Part shown: piece by piece, positions 1-8,016 of the stretch | How positions within the stretch are numbered: position 1 is the first letter of the stretch | Layout: each line of letters opens with the position of its first letter | Assembly (NCBI RefSeq): GCF_001729785.1 | Contig: NZ_CP017183.1 | Coordinates: 1,302,001 to 1,366,000, forward strand | DNA: 64,000 nucleotides | Direction: 5' to 3' | Origin: Enterobacter hormaechei subsp. xiangfangensis | Lineage (GTDB): Bacteria > Pseudomonadota > Gammaproteobacteria > Enterobacterales > Enterobacteriaceae | Position numbers and translations under genes: made by a program | Notes under the pieces: model-generated | Seen by the model: the letters and a program-made list of their open reading frames with translations, nothing else | Databases searched by the model: none | Told to the model about the DNA's origin: nothing

Positions 1-960
<960 letters not shown>

Positions 961-1045
961 TTACCGGGTCTGTGCTTCACCTGACAAAGCGGCGACGAAA
1001 TAAGGTCTATTATTAGAGACAGTTACTTACCCGGGAGGCAAAATG

Positions 1046-1528
1046 ATGAACAAGGTTGCTCAATTTTACCGTGAACTGGTAGCGACTCTGACGGAACGGC
1101 TGCGTAACGGCGAGCGTGATATCGACGCGCTGGTCGAACAGGCACGCGCACGCGTGACGCAAACGGGTGAGTTAACGCGAACCGAAGTGGAAGAGGTAAC
1201 GCGCGCCGTGCGCCGCGACCTGGAGGAGTTCGCGCGAAGCTATGAAGAGAGCCAGGACGAGATCGCCGACAGTGTTTTTATGCGGGTAATTAAAGAGAGC
1301 CTGTGGCAGGAGCTGGCGGATATTACCGATAAAACTCAGCTGGAGTGGCGCGAGGTGTTCCAGGATTTAAACCACCACGGTGTCTATCACAGCGGCGAAG
1401 TAGTGGGGCTGGGGAACCTGGTGTGTGAGAAGTGCCACCACCATATCGCCGTTTATACGCCGGAGGTGTTGTCGCTGTGTCCGAAGTGCGGGCACGACCA
1501 GTTCCAGCGTCGGCCGTTTGAGCCGTAG
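1046..1528 (+). CDS. ybeL: YbeL family zinc-ribbon protein
   Basis: Uncharacterised conserved enterobacterial protein of 160 residues. The N-terminal two thirds is charged and helical; the C-terminus carries a zinc ribbon of two CxxC pairs (CEKCHHH and CPKCGHD, about residues 127-151), so metal or nucleic-acid binding is likely but unproven. Two ATGs lie in tandem at 1043 and 1046. The Shine-Dalgarno GGGAGG at 1033-1038 sits 7 nt from the second, which also gives the E. coli length of 160, so 1046 is chosen. It lies alone between leuS and the accessory insert. In E. coli the next genes are ybeQ, ybeR, djlB, ybeT, ybeU, djlC and hscC; none of these is present here. Confidence 0.9.
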   Translation: MNKVAQFYRELVATLTERLRNGERDIDALVEQARARVTQTGELTRTEVEEVTRAVRRDLEEFARSYEESQDEIADSVFMRVIKESLWQELADITDKTQLEWREVFQDLNHHGVYHSGEVVGLGNLVCEKCHHHIAVYTPEVLSLCPKCGHDQFQRRPFEP

Positions 1529-1549
1529 GTAAAAGCAAAACTGTTTGCA

Positions 1550-1594
1550 CCCTCTCCCTGTGGGAGAGGGTCGGGGTGAGGGCATCAGGCCGCA
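1550..1594 (+). repeat. palindromic intergenic repeat, copy 1
   Basis: Contains the hairpin CCTCTCCC-TGT-GGGAGAGG followed by GTCGGGGTGAGGGCATCAGGCCGCA. Similar units occur at 14942-14986, 33357-33394 and 57063-57098, always between genes. This copy directly abuts the rihA 3'-end remnant, and in the rihA frame supplies the replacement stop codon. It is a REP-like extragenic repeat, not a classical E. coli REP. Confidence 0.85.
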
Positions 1595-1596
1595 GA

Positions 1597-1654
1597 ATAA
1601 TAAGCCAGCCGCTCCGCCAGTAAATATCCAAACGTTTCCCGAAAGATTTCCACC
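1597..1654 (-). pseudogene. remnant of a diverged rihA 3' end
   Basis: Direct repeat of the 3' end of rihA (3384-3441): the first 24 bases are identical and 50 of 58 match overall by hand alignment. Read on the minus strand in the rihA frame it gives [19 protein letters not shown], against [19 protein letters not shown] in intact RihA, so it is a real coding remnant, not chance. It lies 4 nt beyond the stop codon of hcp, and its own stop has been replaced by repeat copy 1. Together with the intact rihA end it brackets the accessory insert. Confidence 0.85.
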
Positions 1655-1658
1655 CTCT

Positions 1659-2138
1659 TTAGGCTGTGACCCTTTCATTCAACGAGTCTTTGTACATTAT
1701 GTTTCCTTCAGTGTACTTCCATTCTATAGACTCATAGCGAATTTCAACTTCTTCCATATGCTTACTTGCAATACCTACTGGAAATAGAACGGGGGAGATT
1801 TGAGTTATCTTTACATTTTCCAGCTTTATATTGAAATATTCCAGTTCTATTCCTGCATCATTAATTTTATACATTTTTATTAAAGCTTCTTTCAGTATTC
1901 TTCCTTCGCATACGGCTCTGAATAGATAGGGTGTGAGCCGGTCTATCTCTTTTTTAAATCTAATCGGTACATGAAGACGTGTTCCAGTCAGTTTCCCTGT
2001 ATTATGGTCTGTAGGAATCCATACCGAATGATTAAAGGACTTAAGCTCAGTGGAACCCAATCGTGATGGCATTAAACACTCTCCTATCAAAGGTGAGCCA
2101 TTGTCATCGATGAGCCAAATATGTGCCGGGATAGTCAT
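1659..2138 (-). CDS. hcp: orphan Hcp family type VI secretion tube protein
   Basis: Hcp forms hexameric rings that stack into the inner tube of the type VI secretion system and carries effectors in its lumen. The 159-residue length is normal for the family. Recognisable Hcp features are the start MTIPAHIWLIDDNG, then IPTDHNTGKLTGTRLHVPI, KEIDRLTPYLFRAVCEG and MYKINDAGIELEYFNIKLEN, and a C-terminal VEIRYESIEWKYTEGNI. No other type VI genes (sheath, baseplate, ClpV, VgrG) are in the window, so it is an orphan that would need a system encoded elsewhere. It starts 1 nt after the stop of the upstream membrane protein, so it is probably translationally coupled. The AT-rich composition and missing counterpart in E. 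coli at this locus point to horizontal acquisition. Confidence 0.9.
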   Translation of the reverse strand: MTIPAHIWLIDDNGSPLIGECLMPSRLGSTELKSFNHSVWIPTDHNTGKLTGTRLHVPIRFKKEIDRLTPYLFRAVCEGRILKEALIKMYKINDAGIELEYFNIKLENVKITQISPVLFPVGIASKHMEEVEIRYESIEWKYTEGNIMYKDSLNERVTA

Positions 2139-2139
2139 T

Positions 2140-2376
2140 TCATTCTTTTCCGTTGTAAAAAAATATTAGTGAAAATGTCAGTGTTACTATCAAGGCGATA
2201 ATTCCAAATGCAATTTTGTTATTATCGACAAAAATAGAAACCAAAATGGAGATTATGGCTATAAGGAAAATTATTGCACAGCCTATAATATTGTTGATGC
2301 AATCATCTTTGATACTATTATAAAAACGCCTGATACATCTTCTTAATAGATTATTCATCAAATTAAGCATTTTCAC
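2140..2376 (-). CDS. small two-helix membrane protein, candidate immunity protein
   Basis: Not recognised by family. The 78-residue product has a basic N-terminus (MNNLLRRCIRRFYNSIK) and two strongly hydrophobic segments, about residues 30-49 (NIIGCAIIFLIAIISILVSI) and 54-73 (KIAFGIIALIVTLTFSLIFF), so a hairpin inner-membrane protein with both ends in the cytoplasm is predicted. The start is GTG at 2376, overlapping the previous stop as GTGA, with an ATG two codons later at 2370. Its position between an unknown helical protein and hcp, tightly coupled to both, suggests an immunity or accessory role for a type VI cargo. That is inference from context only. Confidence 0.6.
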   Translation of the reverse strand: MKMLNLMNNLLRRCIRRFYNSIKDDCINNIIGCAIIFLIAIISILVSIFVDNNKIAFGIIALIVTLTFSLIFFYNGKE

Positions 2377-2663
2377 ATCATTCTCTTAAGTGCTCTGACA
2401 ATTTCTTCATCAGATGCTGTGCTAATATTTAGATAGCAAGACTTCATGATCATGGGTTCGATCAAGAAATACATCATTTCTAACCCCTCTCTATATAAGG
2501 CGTTATAAAATATTGGGCAGAAATTTTTTAGATTATCTGCGCTATCAGCAGCACGTTGTACAATCCCATAAATATTCAGTCCTCCTATGACCCACCCAAC
2601 TCTGCTTCCTATTTTTTCATTAATGCATTCTGAACAGATAAATTCATTTTGTTTCCGTAGCAT
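2373..2663 (-). CDS. hypothetical protein, probably the C-terminal half of a frameshifted gene
   Basis: Not recognised. The 96 residues contain a CSEC motif at 10-13, a glycine-rich hydrophobic stretch (GSRVGWVIGGLNIYGIV), a second hydrophobic stretch (MMYFLIEPMIM) and a charged tail. The only start, ATG at 2663, has no Shine-Dalgarno. The frame stays open 24 codons further upstream, back to about base 2738, and overlaps the end of the preceding ORF. Removing one base from the T5 run at 2720-2724 fuses the two into a 265-residue protein. It therefore reads best as the C-terminal part of a split gene. Its end overlaps the membrane protein by 4 nt. Pore-forming activity is conceivable from the hydrophobic hairpin but unsupported. 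Confidence 0.5.
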   Translation of the reverse strand: MLRKQNEFICSECINEKIGSRVGWVIGGLNIYGIVQRAADSADNLKNFCPIFYNALYREGLEMMYFLIEPMIMKSCYLNISTASDEEIVRALKRMM

Positions 2664-2685
2664 ATATATGATGTTATAAAGTAAA

Positions 2686-3171
2686 TCAAACCATTTTTGA
2701 AATGTATTTAATGGGATAGTTTTTGGCGAATGGCGTTAAGTTTTCAAGGATTGTTTTCTTTTCTACATCGCTTTTATTTTTTAAGAGGGTTTCTATATAT
2801 ATATTCAACATTCGAAATATAACATTTCTATGTTTGACTAGTTCATATAGAGCGCAAATAAATCTGACATCTTCAGAACCAAGTTTTTTACAAACATCTT
2901 GATAATTTTCTGTAAGACAGGATGTATAATAAAGTAAGCGTGTTGTGGCATCGCCAAGACCATTTACATAATATTGTACACCTTCTTTAACGCCTATTAA
3001 CGCTTTATCTAACCGCACAGCTAGCTCTTTGTCAGTTCCAGGTTGCTTAATAATTTCTTCGCTGTAATACATAACGTGCTCCCTTGCTATGTTCATTCGA
3101 TCATCGAACATGTCCTTGCCAAGCAAAGTGATGTTTATCTCACTTTTGAAAGTATCCATAAAAGAATTCAT
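2686..3171 (-). CDS. hypothetical helical protein, probably the N-terminal part of a frameshifted gene
   Basis: Not recognised. The 161 residues look almost entirely alpha-helical and soluble, with no signal peptide or catalytic motif I can name. The last 11 residues (after LTPFAK) appear to be out-of-frame tail: a one-base deletion in the A5 run on the coding strand (2720-2724) would continue as TIPLNTFQKWFDLLYNII into the downstream 96-residue frame. The ATG at 3171 is fixed by an in-frame TAA two codons upstream, but has no good Shine-Dalgarno. It is the first gene of the minus-strand run that ends with hcp, which makes a type VI cargo the leading contextual guess. Confidence 0.5.
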   Translation of the reverse strand: MNSFMDTFKSEINITLLGKDMFDDRMNIAREHVMYYSEEIIKQPGTDKELAVRLDKALIGVKEGVQYYVNGLGDATTRLLYYTSCLTENYQDVCKKLGSEDVRFICALYELVKHRNVIFRMLNIYIETLLKNKSDVEKKTILENLTPFAKNYPIKYISKMV

Positions 3172-3377
3172 TGTTTTTATTTGAGGAGTGAATCAGTAGC
3201 AAGTAATAATAATTGTGACAAATGGGTGGGGCTAATGGTTTAGCTATTATCAAATAAAAGCGTTCTGTTTTTTCTTGCTTGTTTTATTTAATGAAGTTTT
3301 TAGTATGAGGGAGGCATGATAAGGGCATTAGGCAGCAGAACCGCCTAAAATGCCCAATAATGTACTGTTTTTTCGGA

Positions 3378-4313
3378 CTACATATAATAAGCCAGCCGCT
3401 CCGCCAGCAAATCCACAAACGCTTCCCGATCGATATCCACCATCACCGTGGTATTCGGCTTGTTTCCCGTTAGCGAGTAATAGTCCACCACCGTCATTCC
3501 CTGGGTATATTTCCCCTGTGTTTCCACACCAACCCAACGCTCGACCGTGGTAAACATTTCCGGCTTCAGTAGCCAGGCGATGGTGCATGGGTCATGCAGC
3601 GGGGCGCCGTGGAAGCCCCACTTCTCGGCTTTGTGATACTCCATAAAGAAATCGAGCAGCTCTGCCACGGTCGTTGCAACCGGGTTACCCACAGTACGAA
3701 ATCGTTCGATGTCCTGCACCATAATTTGTGCGCGGTGGGTAACGTCCAGCCCCGCCATCACAATCGGCAGGCCCGACTGGAAGACGATTTCCGCGGCTTC
3801 CGGGTCAACGAAGATGTTGAACTCTGCTGCTGGCGTCCAGTTCCCCAGCCCCATTGCCCCGCCCATGATGACGATACGGGCGATGTTGCTGTGCAGTTCA
3901 GGATGGCTGTTCAGCAGCAGCGCAACGTTGGTCTGCGGGCCGGTCGCCACCAGCGTCACGGGCTCTGCGCTCTCACGCAGCACCTTCGCCATGAGCTCGA
4001 CGGCAGTGCAGTTTTGCGGTGCGAAATCCGGCTCCGGCAGCGCCGGACCATCCAGCCCACTTTCACCGTGAACGTTATCCGCAATGATCAGCTCGCGCAT
4101 CAGCGGCTTAACGGCACCACCTGCGACAGGAATATCGGTGCGTTTCAGCAGCGTCAACATGCGCAACACGTTTCGCAAGGTTTTATCCGGCGTCTGGTTT
4201 CCGGCGGAGGAGGTGACAGCTTTTACGTCCAGTTCAGGGGAAGCAAGAGCAAGGACGAGTGCGATCGCGTCATCATGACCCGGATCGCAGTCGAGAATAA
4301 TTGGCTGTGCCAT
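3378..4313 (-). CDS. rihA: pyrimidine-specific ribonucleoside hydrolase RihA
   Basis: Hydrolyses cytidine and uridine to ribose plus free base in nucleoside salvage (family: inosine-uridine nucleoside N-ribohydrolase). The calcium-binding signature DCDPGHDDA is at residues 7-15, and the active-site region [10 protein letters not shown] lies near residue 240. I chose the ATG at 4313 ([15 protein letters not shown]), with GGAGA just upstream, which gives the E. coli length of 311; the longer frame adds 11 spurious residues. Its last 58 bp are duplicated at 1597-1654. It lies downstream of gltL on the same strand, 119 bp away, with a hairpin between. Confidence 0.95.
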   Translation of the reverse strand: MAQPIILDCDPGHDDAIALVLALASPELDVKAVTSSAGNQTPDKTLRNVLRMLTLLKRTDIPVAGGAVKPLMRELIIADNVHGESGLDGPALPEPDFAPQNCTAVELMAKVLRESAEPVTLVATGPQTNVALLLNSHPELHSNIARIVIMGGAMGLGNWTPAAEFNIFVDPEAAEIVFQSGLPIVMAGLDVTHRAQIMVQDIERFRTVGNPVATTVAELLDFFMEYHKAEKWGFHGAPLHDPCTIAWLLKPEMFTTVERWVGVETQGKYTQGMTVVDYYSLTGNKPNTTVMVDIDREAFVDLLAERLAYYM

Positions 4314-4400
4314 AGCGTTCTCCATTCTCAGCATTATTTGTGACAAGGTTAACGCTGCGATGTGACGCCGAATAGAAAAAGAGATCTAAAGCGTGAAGCA

Positions 4401-4424
4401 GTGCGCAATCCGCAGATTGCGCAC
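4401..4424 (-). terminator. perfect inverted repeat between gltL and rihA
   Basis: The arms GTGCGCAATC and GATTGCGCAC (10 bp) are separated by CGCA, just downstream of the gltL stop. No T-run follows on the minus strand, so it is either an RNA-stabilising hairpin at the end of the gltIJKL transcript or a weak terminator. Confidence 0.45.
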
Positions 4425-4432
4425 TAAAAAGA

Positions 4433-5158
4433 TTAATGCAGGATTTTGGCGAGGAAGTCTTTTGCACGTTCAGATTTAGGATTTGCGAAGAACTCTTCTT
4501 TTGGTGAGTCTTCAACAATTTTCCCTTCGTCCATGAAGATCACGCGGTTGGCCACTTTACGGGCGAAGCCCATTTCGTGCGTCACCACCATCATGGTCAT
4601 CCCTTCGTGCGCCAGCTCCACCATGACGTCCAGCACTTCGTTGATCATCTCAGGATCGAGCGCGGACGTCGGCTCATCAAACAGCATAGCCACCGGATCC
4701 ATGCACAGCGCACGCGCGATTGCCACACGCTGCTGTTGGCCGCCCGAAAGCTGCGCCGGGAACTTATCCGCATGTGCAGACAGCCCGACGCGTTCCAGCA
4801 ACTTCAGGCCCTTTTCGCGCGCCGCTTTTTTGTCGCGCTTCAGCACTTTCACCTGCGCCAGCGTCAGGTTCTCAATGATGGAGAGGTGAGGGAACAGCTC
4901 AAAATGCTGGAACACCATCCCTACGTGGGAGCGAAGCTGGGCAAGGTTGGTTTTGCGGTCATTCACTTTGGTGCCGTTAACGACAATCTCGCCCTGCTGG
5001 ACAGGTTCCAGCCCATTAACGGTTTTGATAAGCGTGGACTTACCGGAACCGGACGGACCGCATACCACCACCACATCGCCTTTTTTCACTTCTGTTGAGC
5101 AGTCGGTCAGCACCTGAAAGTGCCCATACCATTTAGAAACATTTTTCAGGGAAATCAT
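4433..5158 (-). CDS. gltL: glutamate/aspartate ABC transporter ATP-binding subunit
   Basis: Energises the GltIJKL importer from the cytoplasmic face of the inner membrane. The 241 residues match the polar-amino-acid ATPase family: Walker [10 protein letters not shown] at 34-42, Q-loop in [11 protein letters not shown] near 85, ABC signature LSGGQQQ near 137, Walker [14 protein letters not shown] near 160 and the switch histidine in VVTHEMGFA. The start ATG coincides with the gltK stop (5158 shared), so the genes are translationally coupled. It is the last gene of the operon. Confidence 0.97.
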   Translation of the reverse strand: MISLKNVSKWYGHFQVLTDCSTEVKKGDVVVVCGPSGSGKSTLIKTVNGLEPVQQGEIVVNGTKVNDRKTNLAQLRSHVGMVFQHFELFPHLSIIENLTLAQVKVLKRDKKAAREKGLKLLERVGLSAHADKFPAQLSGGQQQRVAIARALCMDPVAMLFDEPTSALDPEMINEVLDVMVELAHEGMTMMVVTHEMGFARKVANRVIFMDEGKIVEDSPKEEFFANPKSERAKDFLAKILH

Positions 5159-5832
5159 TATACCGTCCTTTTCTTCAGCCAGCTGACCAACAGCGATGCG
5201 CTTAAACTAATCACAAAATAGACCCCGCCCGCGAAGAGGATCATCTCAACCTGCGTTCCGTCACGTTCGCCAATGGTGGAGGCGGTACGGAAGAAGTCTG
5301 CCAGACTCAGCACGTAGACCAGGGAGGTATCCTGGAACAGGACGATGCCCTGCGTCAGCAGCAGCGGAACCATGGCGCGAAACGCCTGCGGCAGAATAAT
5401 GAGCTTCATAGACTGCCAGTGCGTCATACCGAGCGCCAGCGCAGCGCTGGACTGCCCGCGCGAGATACTCTGAATACCGGCGCGGATGATCTCTGAGTAG
5501 TAGGCGGCTTCAAACATGGAAAACGCCACCATGGCAGAGATCAGGCGGATATCGGTCTTTGGCGACAGTCCCAGTACGTTCTGTAAAAAGCCGGGAACAA
5601 TCAGATAAAACCACAGCAGCACCATGACCAGTGGAATGGAGCGGAACACGTTAACGTAAGCCGTGGCAAACCAGGCGAGCGGCTTAAAGCTCGACAGGCG
5701 CATCACTGCCAGCAGGGTGCCCCAGACAATACCGACGATAATGGCGATAACGGTGATCTTTAAGGTGATTGCCAGTCCATCCAGCAGATAGGGCATGGAG
5801 GGAACAATGGAACTCCAGTCAAAATCGTACAT
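5158..5832 (-). CDS. gltK: glutamate/aspartate ABC transporter permease GltK
   Basis: One of two membrane subunits of the importer; 224 residues as in E. coli. Several hydrophobic segments are clear ([20 protein letters not shown] at the N-terminus, [20 protein letters not shown] at the C-terminus), and the EAA-type coupling loop that docks GltL is seen in [21 protein letters not shown]. Its ATG follows the gltJ stop with no gap and its stop overlaps gltL, so it is part of one polycistron. Identity is firm from sequence and order. Confidence 0.96.
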   Translation of the reverse strand: MYDFDWSSIVPSMPYLLDGLAITLKITVIAIIVGIVWGTLLAVMRLSSFKPLAWFATAYVNVFRSIPLVMVLLWFYLIVPGFLQNVLGLSPKTDIRLISAMVAFSMFEAAYYSEIIRAGIQSISRGQSSAALALGMTHWQSMKLIILPQAFRAMVPLLLTQGIVLFQDTSLVYVLSLADFFRTASTIGERDGTQVEMILFAGGVYFVISLSASLLVSWLKKRTV

Positions 5833-6573
5833 TTATTTGCCCCCCAGATTGCCCGGCAGGCGTACTTTGCGTTCAACCAGGTTCATCACCAGCATGATGA
5901 ATGCGTTAATCAGAACATAGGCGAGCGTGATCGCCGTGAAGGATTCCCATGCGTGAGCGGAATAATCCAGCAGTTTGCCCGCCTGCGCCGCCATATCTAC
6001 CAGACCAATGGTTGAGGCGATAGCCGAGTTTTTTACCAGGTTCATCATCTCGGAGGTCATCGGCGGAACGATGACGCGGTAAGCGTTCGGCAGCAGTACG
6101 TAACGGTAGGCCTGAGGCAGAGTCAGGCCCATCGCCAGTGCCGCATTCTTTTGCCCGCGCGGCAGTGACTGTATGGCGGCACGTACCTGCTCGCAGACGC
6201 GCGCAGCGGTGAACAGCCCCAGACACAGCATAGAGGAGACAAAAAATTGTACGTTAGGATCCAGCTCGGCCTTAAACCACATGCCGAGATCTTCCGGCAG
6301 CAGTTCCGGGATCACCAGATACCAGGTAAAGAACTGCACGATCAGCGGAACGTTACGGAACAGTTCCACATAGAGCGTGCCAATTGAAGAGAGAAAACGG
6401 TTAGGGACGGTACGCAGAATACCGAACAGCGAACCGACAAGAAACGCGATAATCCACGCCGTTATCGATAACGCAACGGTAACCTGAAAGCCGCTCCACA
6501 GCCAGCCGAGATAGGTGGTGTTGCCGAACGGGGCTTGTTGCAGAAAGATGCCCCAGTTCCAGTCAATTGACAT
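5833..6573 (-). CDS. gltJ: glutamate/aspartate ABC transporter permease GltJ
   Basis: Second membrane subunit of the importer, 246 residues. The ATG at 6573 (MSIDWNWGIFLQQAPFGNTT) is chosen: it matches the E. coli N-terminus, and the 29 extra codons upstream translate the SroC terminator region. Multiple transmembrane helices and the EAA loop (KNAALAMGLTLPQAYRYVLLP) are visible. An intrinsic terminator sits directly upstream (6586-6610), so gltJKL expression depends on read-through from gltI. That explains the known excess of the periplasmic binding protein over the membrane components. Confidence 0.96.
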   Translation of the reverse strand: MSIDWNWGIFLQQAPFGNTTYLGWLWSGFQVTVALSITAWIIAFLVGSLFGILRTVPNRFLSSIGTLYVELFRNVPLIVQFFTWYLVIPELLPEDLGMWFKAELDPNVQFFVSSMLCLGLFTAARVCEQVRAAIQSLPRGQKNAALAMGLTLPQAYRYVLLPNAYRVIVPPMTSEMMNLVKNSAIASTIGLVDMAAQAGKLLDYSAHAWESFTAITLAYVLINAFIMLVMNLVERKVRLPGNLGGK

Positions 6574-6585
6574 AGTAAACTCCAG

Positions 6586-6610
6586 AAAAAAAAGGGTAGC
6601 AGCGCTACCC
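6586..6610 (-). terminator. intrinsic terminator of gltI/SroC
   Basis: The stem GGGTAGC/GCTACCC (6594-6610) is followed on the minus strand by T8 (6586-6593), 12 nt before the gltJ start. It partially separates gltI from gltJKL expression and forms the 3' end of SroC. Confidence 0.85.
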
Positions 6611-6735
6611 TCGAAGATTGGTGAGAAGCTCAATTTTTGCGCTGAGTGGGGAACGACCACTCAACGTATAGTCTGTCCATGCTTCCCGACAATCGAGAGG
6701 GCAGGAGATCCCGCCCCTGTCGTTCTAATTAGTTA
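6586..6735 (-). ncRNA. sroC: SroC small RNA (processed from the gltI-gltJ spacer)
   Basis: The gltI-gltJ spacer holds the SroC locus. In Salmonella and E. coli SroC is cut out of the gltIJKL mRNA by RNase E and acts as a sponge for GcvB, relieving GcvB repression of amino-acid transporters including gltI. Here the spacer starts at the gltI stop codon with a GC-rich hairpin (GGGGCGGGATCTCCTGCCC) and ends in an intrinsic terminator (GGGTAGC-GCT-GCTACCC plus T8). The 5' end is approximate; assignment rests on position, architecture and remembered sequence. Confidence 0.75.
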
Positions 6736-7634
6736 AGAGCTTTGTCGTTTGGTGATTTGAACAGCGCTTTCATGTCGTCAGACAGTTCAAAGTTCATGTT
6801 CAGGTTTTTTGGTGGAATTGGGTTCTTGAACCATTTGTCGAACCATTTTGCCGCTTCGCCGGAGGTTTGCGCCTGAGCGATGGTGTCATCGATCAGTTTC
6901 TTGAAGTCCTCGTCACCTTTACGCAGCATACAGCCGTAGGCTTCTTTCGACTGGGCGGTACCGACGATTTCCCAGTTGTCTGGTTTCTTCGCCTTGGCGC
7001 GCTCGCCTGCCAGCAGAGCGTCATCCATCATAAACGCGACGGCACGGCCGCTTTCCAGGGTACGGAAGGAGTCGCCATGGTCTTTCGCGCTGATGATGCG
7101 CATGTCCATTTTCTTTTCTTCGTTCAGCTTGTGCAGCAGCACTTCGGACGTGGTACCGGAGGTCACGACAACCGCTTTGCCTTTCAGGTCAGCAAAATCT
7201 TTGATGTCGCCGCCTTTCTTCGTCAGCAGGCGGGTGCCCACAACGAAGATGGTGTCCGAGAAAGCGGCCTGTTTCTGACGCTCAAGGTTGTTGGTGGTTG
7301 AGCCACATTCAAAATCAAATGTGCCGTTTTGCAGCAGAGGAATACGGTTCTGTGAAGTGATGGGGATCAGCTTCACTTGCAGGTCAGGTTTGTTCAGCTT
7401 TTTCTTCACGGCTTCAACGATGGCGTTGGAGTAATCCTGTGAATAGCCCACGACTTTTTGCGTGTTGTCGTAGTAAGAGAACGGGACAGAAGATTCACGG
7501 TGGCCGACCACGATCACGCCGTTTTTGGCAATCTTGTCGAGAGTGCTTCCTGCTGCCGGAGCGTCTTCAGCGTGGACAACCCCCGCAGACATTCCCATAA
7601 CCAGCATTGCTGTGGCCAGTTTACGTAATTGCAT
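6729..7634 (-). CDS. gltI: glutamate/aspartate periplasmic binding protein
   Basis: Captures glutamate and aspartate in the periplasm for GltJKL. The 301-residue product starts at the ATG at 7634, with AAAGGAG upstream; the longer frame reads into the leader. A signal peptide MQLRKLATAMLVMGMSAGVVHA with cleavage after the AxA-like VHA leaves a mature protein beginning EDAPAAGSTLDKI. The family signature is clear (GVIVVGHRESSVPFSYYD; PLLQNGTFDFECGSTTNN). It is the first gene of the gltIJKL operon. The leader carries a CA-rich GcvB-type site, and an NtrC-like site lies about 200 bp upstream of the start. Confidence 0.97.
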   Translation of the reverse strand: MQLRKLATAMLVMGMSAGVVHAEDAPAAGSTLDKIAKNGVIVVGHRESSVPFSYYDNTQKVVGYSQDYSNAIVEAVKKKLNKPDLQVKLIPITSQNRIPLLQNGTFDFECGSTTNNLERQKQAAFSDTIFVVGTRLLTKKGGDIKDFADLKGKAVVVTSGTTSEVLLHKLNEEKKMDMRIISAKDHGDSFRTLESGRAVAFMMDDALLAGERAKAKKPDNWEIVGTAQSKEAYGCMLRKGDEDFKKLIDDTIAQAQTSGEAAKWFDKWFKNPIPPKNLNMNFELSDDMKALFKSPNDKALN

Positions 7635-7677
7635 ACCCAACTCCTTTCTTATCAGCGCCAGTGACGCATAGATACCC

Positions 7678-7693
7678 ATTGTGATGTTGTTAT
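7678..7693 (-). promoter_or_regulatory. putative GcvB pairing site in the gltI leader
   Basis: The coding strand reads ATAACAACATCACAAT, ending about 44 nt before the gltI start. GcvB represses gltI in Salmonella by pairing its GU-rich R1 segment to a CA-rich leader element upstream of the Shine-Dalgarno. This stretch is the only CA-rich run in the leader, so it is the natural candidate. Confidence 0.6.
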
Positions 7694-7823
7694 ATCTCGC
7701 GCAATGCGAGTGCAGTGTTATGCAAGCTTGTTAACATTTAGTCTGGCTTAATGTAAAGATTTTGCTGCGTTATTGTTTATTTTTGCGAAGCGCGCCGCAC
7801 CATTCAGAGGCAAAATCCCTCGT

Positions 7824-7840
7824 TGCACCATTTCGGTGCT
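7824..7840. promoter_or_regulatory. NtrC-like activator site upstream of gltI
   Basis: TGCACC-N5-GGTGCT matches the NtrC consensus TGCACC-N5-GGTGCA at 11 of 12 positions. It lies about 100 bp upstream of a TTGCAT (7720-7725 region, minus strand) that could be a sigma-54 -12 element, but the matching -24 GG is degraded (TGTT), so the promoter is uncertain. Nitrogen control of gltI would be logical and is, to my recollection, reported for E. coli. Confidence 0.45.
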
Positions 7841-7948
7841 ACCGATGATCTACGCTGGTGCGACAAGGTTGCACGTTAAGCCAGACAGCGTTGATGTAAT
7901 TAAACAAAGCAACAGGCGTGCCAGAATTGAAGTTTGGGAGGAAATTGT

Positions 7949-8002
7949 CGGGTGGCGCCGGCGCCGGAGAGCAGGCCGGGTAAGGCGTAGCCGCCACCCG
8001 GC
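7949..8002. repeat. REP/BIME element between gltI and lnt
   Basis: CGGGTGGCG...GCCGGGTAAGGCGTAGCCGCCACCCGGC is a classic enterobacterial REP palindrome, with a shorter inverted partner beside it. It sits just past the lnt stop codon on the minus-strand transcript. The same family recurs at 51796-51866 and, in reduced form, at 61326-61351. Confidence 0.85.
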
Positions 8003-8016
8003 AATAGAAGGTAAGG

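Noticed and set aside
1659..3171. Prophage or transposon origin of the insert
   Set aside because: No integrase, transposase, terminal inverted repeats or phage structural genes are present; only the rihA end duplication hints at a mobile origin.
3043..3243. 66-codon plus-strand ORF over the start of the first insert gene
   Set aside because: No ribosome-binding site, low-complexity product, and overlap with the better-supported minus-strand ORF.
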